Assembly: GCA_963766365.1 (NCBI GenBank)
Contig: CAVXZK010000014.1
Location: forward strand, 248,001-312,000
Length of the DNA: 64,000 nt
Direction of reading: 5' to 3'
Source of the DNA: JALORV01 sp963766365
GTDB taxonomy: Bacteria > Pseudomonadota > Gammaproteobacteria > Burkholderiales > Burkholderiaceae_F
Shown here: in pieces, positions 59,951 through 64,000 of the stretch
Numbering within the stretch: the first letter of the stretch is position 1
Layout: each line of letters opens with the position of its first letter
Made by a program: the position numbers and the translations under genes
The notes under the pieces: generated by a model
Seen by the model: the letters and a program-made list of their open reading frames with translations, nothing else
What the model was told of the DNA's origin: nothing
Databases searched by the model: none

Positions 59951-61029
59951 GCGGCGCGCCGGTGTTCGGGAAAGAGTTCGATGAGCCGGGCCGGCTCGGC
60001 GACCCCGCGCTCGGTGATGATGCCCGTCACCAGCCGCGCGGGCGTGACGTCGAATGCGGGATTGGCGACCGCGGTCGAGCCGGCCATCAACCGCACACTG
60101 GCGGGCGCGCCGGTGGCATCGAGTCCGTTCACCATCAGGACCTCGCTTGCTGCGCGTTCCTCGATCGGGATCGTCAGGCCGTCCGTGATCGCCCAGTCGA
60201 TCGTCGGTGAGGGCACGGCGGCGTAGAACGGCACGTTGTTGTCATGCGCCGCCAGGGCCTTGAGGTAGGTGCCGATCTTGTTGGCCACATCGCCTTGCGC
60301 CGAAACGCGGTCGGCACCGACGATGACCATGTCGACCTGACCGTGCTGCATCAGGTGGCCGCCGGCGTTGTCGACGATCAGCGTGTGCGCCACGCCGTGC
60401 GCAGCCAGTTCCCACGCGGTGAGCAGCCCCTGGTTGCGCGGCCTCGTTTCGTCGACCCACACGTGCAGCGGAATTCCGTCGTCGTGTGCCGCATAGATCG
60501 CCGAGAGCGCCGTGCCGTGATCGACCGCGGCGAGCCAGCCGGTATTGCAATGAGTGAGCACGTTGATCGGGCGACGAATACGGGAGTGCAAAGTGCGCAT
60601 CAGTGCGGCACCGTGCGCGCCGATCAGACGGTTCAGCCGAACATCCTCCTCGGCAATGCGTCCGGCTTCGTCCCAGGCCGCCGCCGCGCGCTGCGCCGCC
60701 GGTAGGGCCGCGCTCAGTGCGCGCAGCCGATCGAGGGCCCAGCGGAGGTTCACTGCGGTGGGACGGGCCGCCAGCAGCTGCGCGTGCGCGGCAGCCAGTG
60801 CGGTGTCCGAAGCATCGGAGCGCAGCGCCAGAGCCAGCCCGTAGGCGCCTGTCACGCCGATCAGCGGCGCGCCACGCACCACCATCGTGCGGATCGCGTG
60901 CTCCACCGCAGCCGCGGAGGCCAGTTCGCGCGTCTCGAACCGGTGCGGAAGGAGACTCTGGTCGACCACACCGACAGCGCTGTCGCCGATCGGCCAGATC
61001 GAGCGCATCGGAGTGCCGTTGACCTTCAT
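59947..61029 (-). CDS. mtnA: S-methyl-5-thioribose-1-phosphate isomerase MtnA
   Basis: MtnA converts 5-methylthioribose-1-phosphate to 5-methylthioribulose-1-phosphate in methylthioadenosine salvage. The 360-residue product has AIRTMVVRGAPLIGVTGAYG, VLTHCNTGWLAAVDHGTALS with the catalytic cysteine, WVDETRPRNQGLLTAWELA and MVIVGADRVSAQGDVANKIG with the aspartate. ATG 61029 (MKVNGTPMRS) is preferred and the frame above it is not conserved. No mtnP/mtnK, mtnB, mtnC or mtnD is in the window. It is transcribed from just beyond the barrel-protein terminator. Confidence 0.93.
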   Translation of the reverse strand: MKVNGTPMRSIWPIGDSAVGVVDQSLLPHRFETRELASAAAVEHAIRTMVVRGAPLIGVTGAYGLALALRSDASDTALAAAHAQLLAARPTAVNLRWALDRLRALSAALPAAQRAAAAWDEAGRIAEEDVRLNRLIGAHGAALMRTLHSRIRRPINVLTHCNTGWLAAVDHGTALSAIYAAHDDGIPLHVWVDETRPRNQGLLTAWELAAHGVAHTLIVDNAGGHLMQHGQVDMVIVGADRVSAQGDVANKIGTYLKALAAHDNNVPFYAAVPSPTIDWAITDGLTIPIEERAASEVLMVNGLDATGAPASVRLMAGSTAVANPAFDVTPARLVTGIITERGVAEPARLIELFPEHRRAA

Positions 61030-61079
61030 GCGCAGATTGTAGGACCCGTACCTGGCCGCCATGTGACCGCAGAAATGCA

Positions 61080-61102
61080 TAGCCCCGCACAAGGCGGGGC
61101 TA
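61080..61102 (-). terminator. Terminator-like hairpin between the barrel gene and mtnA
   Basis: TAGCCCCGC and its complement GCGGGGCTA flank a five-base loop. On the minus strand it follows the barrel-protein stop at 61123 by about 20 bases. It lacks a clean U tract, so termination is probable rather than certain. Confidence 0.65.
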
Positions 61103-61122
61103 GGCGGGCTGGGCAGAGCCGT

Positions 61123-61749
61123 TCAGAAGCGGAACGCAATCCCGAGCGTGTACATGTCGACGTCGTAGTCCGGATTGGTGCCGTCGTCGCCCTTGGAGCG
61201 ATCCCAGTCAAGGCGTGCGGTCCATGACGGCAGGAAGTCCCACGAGACGCCGGCGCCGTAGATCATCTGGCCGCTGGTTCCGCGGGTCGAGGCGTCGTAG
61301 TTCGTGATCGCGCCGGTCTGCAGGTCCTGCACCTGCGCCAGGCCGCTGATCTTGGACATCATCGATCCGTAGCCGACCCGCCCCATGATCGCGGCCGGGC
61401 CGATCGGAATGCGGCCCACCAGCGAAAGCGACCAGATCTGTGAGTAGACGTCGGCGTTGCTCGGCAGGGGCATGGTGCCGGCGGGGGGGTTCAACAGCAC
61501 ACCCTGCGTGTTGGCGGCACCGAAGTCGTTGAAGCCGCCTTCGATACCGATGTAGGGCAGGAACATGTAGCCGGCGAAAAACTTCCAGGCAAACGGTGCG
61601 TCGTCACAGTCGAGACCCGGCGGAGTCGAAGAGCACAGGTCCGGATAGTTGCCGATACCCGCGCCGAAGCCGACATAGCCCTTGCCATCCTGGGCCTGCG
61701 CACTCGCGCTCGCTGCCGCCAGCATGAGCGTCACGATGACTGCTCGCAT
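61123..61749 (-). CDS. Outer-membrane beta-barrel protein, OmpA-like transmembrane domain
   Basis: The product is 208 residues with a signal peptide (MRAVIVTLMLAAASASAQAQ). The mature part is a series of amphipathic strands: GYVGFGAGIGNYPDL, FFAGYMFLPYIGIEGGFND, and a C-terminal strand DVDMYTLGIAFRF ending in Phe, the mark of outer-membrane insertion. SLSLVGRIPIGPAAIMGRVG and ARLDWDRSKGDDG fit an eight-stranded OmpA/OmpW-type barrel. ATG 61749 has AGGAAGGGG upstream. It is probably alone in its transcript. Confidence 0.85.
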   Translation of the reverse strand: MRAVIVTLMLAAASASAQAQDGKGYVGFGAGIGNYPDLCSSTPPGLDCDDAPFAWKFFAGYMFLPYIGIEGGFNDFGAANTQGVLLNPPAGTMPLPSNADVYSQIWSLSLVGRIPIGPAAIMGRVGYGSMMSKISGLAQVQDLQTGAITNYDASTRGTSGQMIYGAGVSWDFLPSWTARLDWDRSKGDDGTNPDYDVDMYTLGIAFRF

Positions 61750-61895
61750 GTTTACCCCTTCCTGAGTGAAACGCACCGCGCGAGTCTAGTGAGCCCGCAC
61801 TGCGGTAGCAATGCGCTCATGCCGGGATTTGCCGTCAGGATCGCGGGCTTATCGCGTGTTTTGGACGGCGCCAGAACACTTCGCGGTGCGTCGCC

Positions 61896-62039
61896 CTAGC
61901 GCCGGCTGCGCGCTTCCTCGGCCTCGATCTGCTTGTTGAAGAAGCGGCGGAACCAGACACCCATGCCGACGATGAAGACGATCGTGAACAGTGACATCAG
62001 GCCGATGTCGGTGGTGAACAGCAGCTTCAGGGCTTCCAT
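61896..62039 (-). CDS. DUF3149 small membrane protein
   Basis: The product of 47 residues, MEALKLLFTTDIGLMSLFTI, then VFIVGMGVWFRRFFNKQIEA and EEARSRR, closely follows DUF3149, a family of single-pass inner-membrane proteins of Betaproteobacteria. It has one helix and a positive tail. GAGGAA lies eight bases before ATG 62039. It was easy to miss because of its size. It follows the DksA-like gene by 36 bp and is probably co-transcribed. Confidence 0.85.
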   Translation of the reverse strand: MEALKLLFTTDIGLMSLFTIVFIVGMGVWFRRFFNKQIEAEEARSRR

Positions 62040-62075
62040 TACGGTTCCTCGGCGATCGGTGGGTCCGTGCAGGGC

Positions 62076-62474
62076 TCAGGCACGCGTACGCCGGGCCACC
62101 AACGCCGCGCGTTCGTTGCGCTCCTGGCATTCGGTGCAACGGGCCGCCGCCGGATTCGCGGTCAGGCGTTCGCGCGCGATGTCGTCACCGCAATCCACGC
62201 AGCAGCCGTACTCGCCAGTGGCGACGCGCTCGAGCGCCGCATCGAGCAGTGCCAATTCCTCGGCGTCGCGGGCGACGTACGCGATGTCCATCGAGGTCTC
62301 GGCCTCGGCGGCCGCGTCGTCGTCGGTGTCGGCACGGCGATTGGGCAGCGCGGCGTCGTCGTGCTGGTCGAGCCCGTGGCGGTGCAGGCGGTCCGAGACT
62401 GCGCCGCCGACCTGGTTGCGCAGCGCGCGCAGGCGCGCACGCAATGTCTCCAGCTCATGGGCCGACAGTGGCAT
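62076..62474 (-). CDS. DksA/TraR C4-type zinc-finger protein
   Basis: The 132-residue product from ATG 62474 has an N-terminal coiled coil (LSAHELETLRARLRALRNQV), then a central acidic stretch, and ends with the C4 zinc finger of the DksA/TraR family: CVDCGDDIARERL, then CTECQERNERAAL. In DksA, acidic residues at the coiled-coil tip let it bind the RNA polymerase secondary channel; here the tip differs. It probably binds polymerase or acts like TraR. The frame continues upstream but conservation stops at this ATG. Confidence 0.88.
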   Translation of the reverse strand: MPLSAHELETLRARLRALRNQVGGAVSDRLHRHGLDQHDDAALPNRRADTDDDAAAEAETSMDIAYVARDAEELALLDAALERVATGEYGCCVDCGDDIARERLTANPAAARCTECQERNERAALVARRTRA

Positions 62475-62599
62475 TTTGTTCCCCAACCCTCTGGGGTGAG
62501 GGTACGGGCCGCGATCGGTACCGCGTTGATGCTTGTCAACGTCATTTCGAGCCTTTACACCCTTGCGACGCGGCTTCAATCTGCTAACGTGCAACTTAT

Positions 62600-62615
62600 G
62601 TTGCGGCGCCGCAAC
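62600..62615. promoter_or_regulatory. Perfect 16-bp palindrome in a divergent promoter region
   Basis: GTTGCGGCGCCGCAAC reads the same on both strands. It lies between the divergent DksA-like and acyl-CoA synthetase genes, about 60 bp upstream of the latter. TAACGT (62585) and TTGCGA (62563) could be a weak promoter. It may be the operator of a dimeric regulator. Confidence 0.5.
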
Positions 62616-62674
62616 GCGTTGCTGGAGCCCTCCGGAGCCGTCCTGCCGACGGCTCTGACGGAGATCCTCGCTTC

Positions 62675-64000
62675 ATGAGCATAGACAGCGTTCACTATCT
62701 GCGACCGGCGATGATGCCGCGGTCGATCGCCGTGGTCGGCGCGAGCCCGCGCCACGATTCGCTCGGTCGATTCGTTTACACGAATGTGATGGCGGCGGGG
62801 TTCAAGGGCGACGTCTACGCCGTCAATCCGCGCCATCGCACGATCGACGGTCTTCCCTGCCTGCCTTCCCTTTCCGCGCTGCCGAGCAAGGTCGACCTCG
62901 CGGTTGTCGTGACGGGGGCGCACAACGTGCCGGGCATCATCGACGAGGCCGGCCGAAAAGGCATTCCGGCCATGCTGGTGCTGTCGCCGGGTCTGTGCGA
63001 GGAAGGCCCGGAGCGGCGCGCGCTGGAGCGCGAGGTGCTGCAACGTGCCCGTGAGGCGCGTGTCCGGTTGCTCGGACCGAACTGCCTCGGGCTGATGCGT
63101 CCGGACATCGGGCTCAATGCCAGCTGGGCCAAGACGATGGCGCGGCCGGGTGCGGTGGCATTGGTGTCGCAGTCGGGCGCGGTGACGACTTCGCTGCTTG
63201 ACTATGCCTGGACAGCGGGCTTCGGCTTTTCGTCGGTGATCGCCACCGGCGCAGAGTCGGATGTCTCGTTGGCGGAGATCCTCGATTACCTTGCCGGTGA
63301 CCCGGTGACGCGATCGATCCTGCTGTACATCGAAGGCATACACGACGCGCGGCCGCTGATGTCCAGCATTCGCGTCGCTGCCAGCGTGAAGCCAGTCATC
63401 GTGCTGAAGGCCGGGCGGCACGCCGCAGGAGCGCGGGTCGTCATGAGCCATACCGGCGCGCTGGTGGGCAACGATGCGGTGTTCGACGCGGCGCTGCGCC
63501 GAGTCGGCGCGGTGCGGGTGCCGAAGATCGGCCATCTGTTCGCGGCGGCCGAAGCGCTGGCCAACGGGCGCCTGCCGCGCGGCAATCGGCTCGCGATCCT
63601 CTCCAATGGCAGCGGGCCGGGTGCGCTGGCGGCTGACGCCACCGAAGACAACCATGTCGAGCTGGCCAAGTTGTCCGACGCCACGCGCGCTGCGCTCGAC
63701 GCGACGCTTCCTCCGGGCTGGTCGCATGCGAACCCGGTGGATGTACTGGCCGATGGCGATGCCGGTCGCATGGCCAGCGCGCTGCAGTTGCTGATCGATG
63801 ATCGGGCCAACGACGGCGTCCTGGTGCTGTTTGCGCCGACGCCACGAGTGGGTGCGGAACAGGCAGCGCGGGCGATGCTGCCGATCGCTGCGGCGGCGGA
63901 GAAACCGGTCGTCAGCGCATGGCTGGGCGAGAAGGACGCAGGTCGTGGTCGCGCCGCGTTCAAGGCCGCCTCGTTGCCGGCGCTGCAGAACCCCGAGCGC
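62675..64000 (+). CDS. NDP-forming acyl-CoA synthetase / acetyltransferase-type protein (cut by window edge)
   Basis: 442 codons are visible and the frame runs off the right end. The CoA-binding Rossmann domain (SIAVVGASPRHDSLGRFVYT) is followed by LVSQSGAVTTSLLDYAWTAG. HTGALVGNDAVFDAALRRVG carries the phosphohistidine of the succinyl-CoA-synthetase-like alpha part. These fit ADP-forming acetate-CoA ligases or the Pat protein-lysine acetyltransferase, which has an extra C-terminal GNAT domain. The missing end would decide which. ATG 62675 is the only sensible start, and there is GGAG upstream. Confidence 0.88.
   Translation, partial: MSIDSVHYLRPAMMPRSIAVVGASPRHDSLGRFVYTNVMAAGFKGDVYAVNPRHRTIDGLPCLPSLSALPSKVDLAVVVTGAHNVPGIIDEAGRKGIPAMLVLSPGLCEEGPERRALEREVLQRAREARVRLLGPNCLGLMRPDIGLNASWAKTMARPGAVALVSQSGAVTTSLLDYAWTAGFGFSSVIATGAESDVSLAEILDYLAGDPVTRSILLYIEGIHDARPLMSSIRVAASVKPVIVLKAGRHAAGARVVMSHTGALVGNDAVFDAALRRVGAVRVPKIGHLFAAAEALANGRLPRGNRLAILSNGSGPGALAADATEDNHVELAKLSDATRAALDATLPPGWSHANPVDVLADGDAGRMASALQLLIDDRANDGVLVLFAPTPRVGAEQAARAMLPIAAAAEKPVVSAWLGEKDAGRGRAAFKAASLPALQNPER

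Overview
The window is 64 kb of dense, GC-rich DNA (gaps between genes mostly under 200 bp) that reads as the chromosome of a betaproteobacterium. The inference rests on the gene order fmdB / DUF502 / aspS, a Bug-family (TctC) solute-binding protein, a 47-residue DUF3149 protein, and the nuclease/phosphatase plus clsB pair. I see no tRNA, rRNA, CRISPR array, insertion sequence, integrase or phage gene. The species cannot be named from this alone.

Layout. 1-3059: the edge of a probable substrate-binding protein, exported methionine sulfoxide reductases msrB-msrA, a small lipoprotein and an AraC-type regulator. 3267-10997: an export-rich run (large sulfatase, two DUF1254/DUF1214 proteins, a DUF1579 protein, a SHOCT protein, a predicted outer-membrane protein); the first DUF1254/DUF1214 gene is broken by about six small indels. 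11171-14812: glycine-zipper lipoprotein, membrane protein, and an 857-residue Gly/Ser/Tyr-rich lipoprotein. 14941-23337: antiporter, a nuclease-like unknown, menaquinone genes menB-menE-menA, a MaoC / Bug pair and a glutamine-synthetase-family enzyme. 23492-32672: housekeeping genes fmdB, DUF502, aspS, nudB, a large lipoprotein, the nuclease/clsB pair and benE.

33444-39922 holds the clearest evolutionary scar. The start of a ligase-associated exonuclease runs into the last residues of an ATP-dependent DNA ligase, as if about 2.5 kb had been deleted. The usual third partner, the ligase-associated DEXH helicase, is intact 3.4 kb downstream. Between them lie a methanethiol oxidase (mtoX) and an SCO copper protein. 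40180-45218: a lysine-rich SWIB protein and a three-gene operon of beta-CASP RNA nuclease, AMP/thymidine phosphorylase and PRPP-synthetase-like enzyme, which fits RNA or nucleotide pentose salvage. 45307-53418: B12-binding radical SAM protein, trypsin-like protein, HNH endonuclease, lipoproteins, MFS transporter and a CYTH-CHAD protein. 53433-57483: a four-gene chaperone-usher operon with spore-coat-U-type subunits. 57654-64000: two divergent EAL-like proteins, an mtnA-aldolase pair for methylthioadenosine salvage, a beta-barrel protein, DUF3149, a DksA-like protein and the start of an NDP-forming acyl-CoA synthetase cut by the window edge.

Two themes recur. One is sulfur: MsrAB, the sulfatase, MtoX and MtnA-aldolase all handle organic sulfur, and MtoX could remove methanethiol that other routes release. 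The other is export: signal peptides or lipoboxes are unusually common. Both are inferences from content, not demonstrated pathways.
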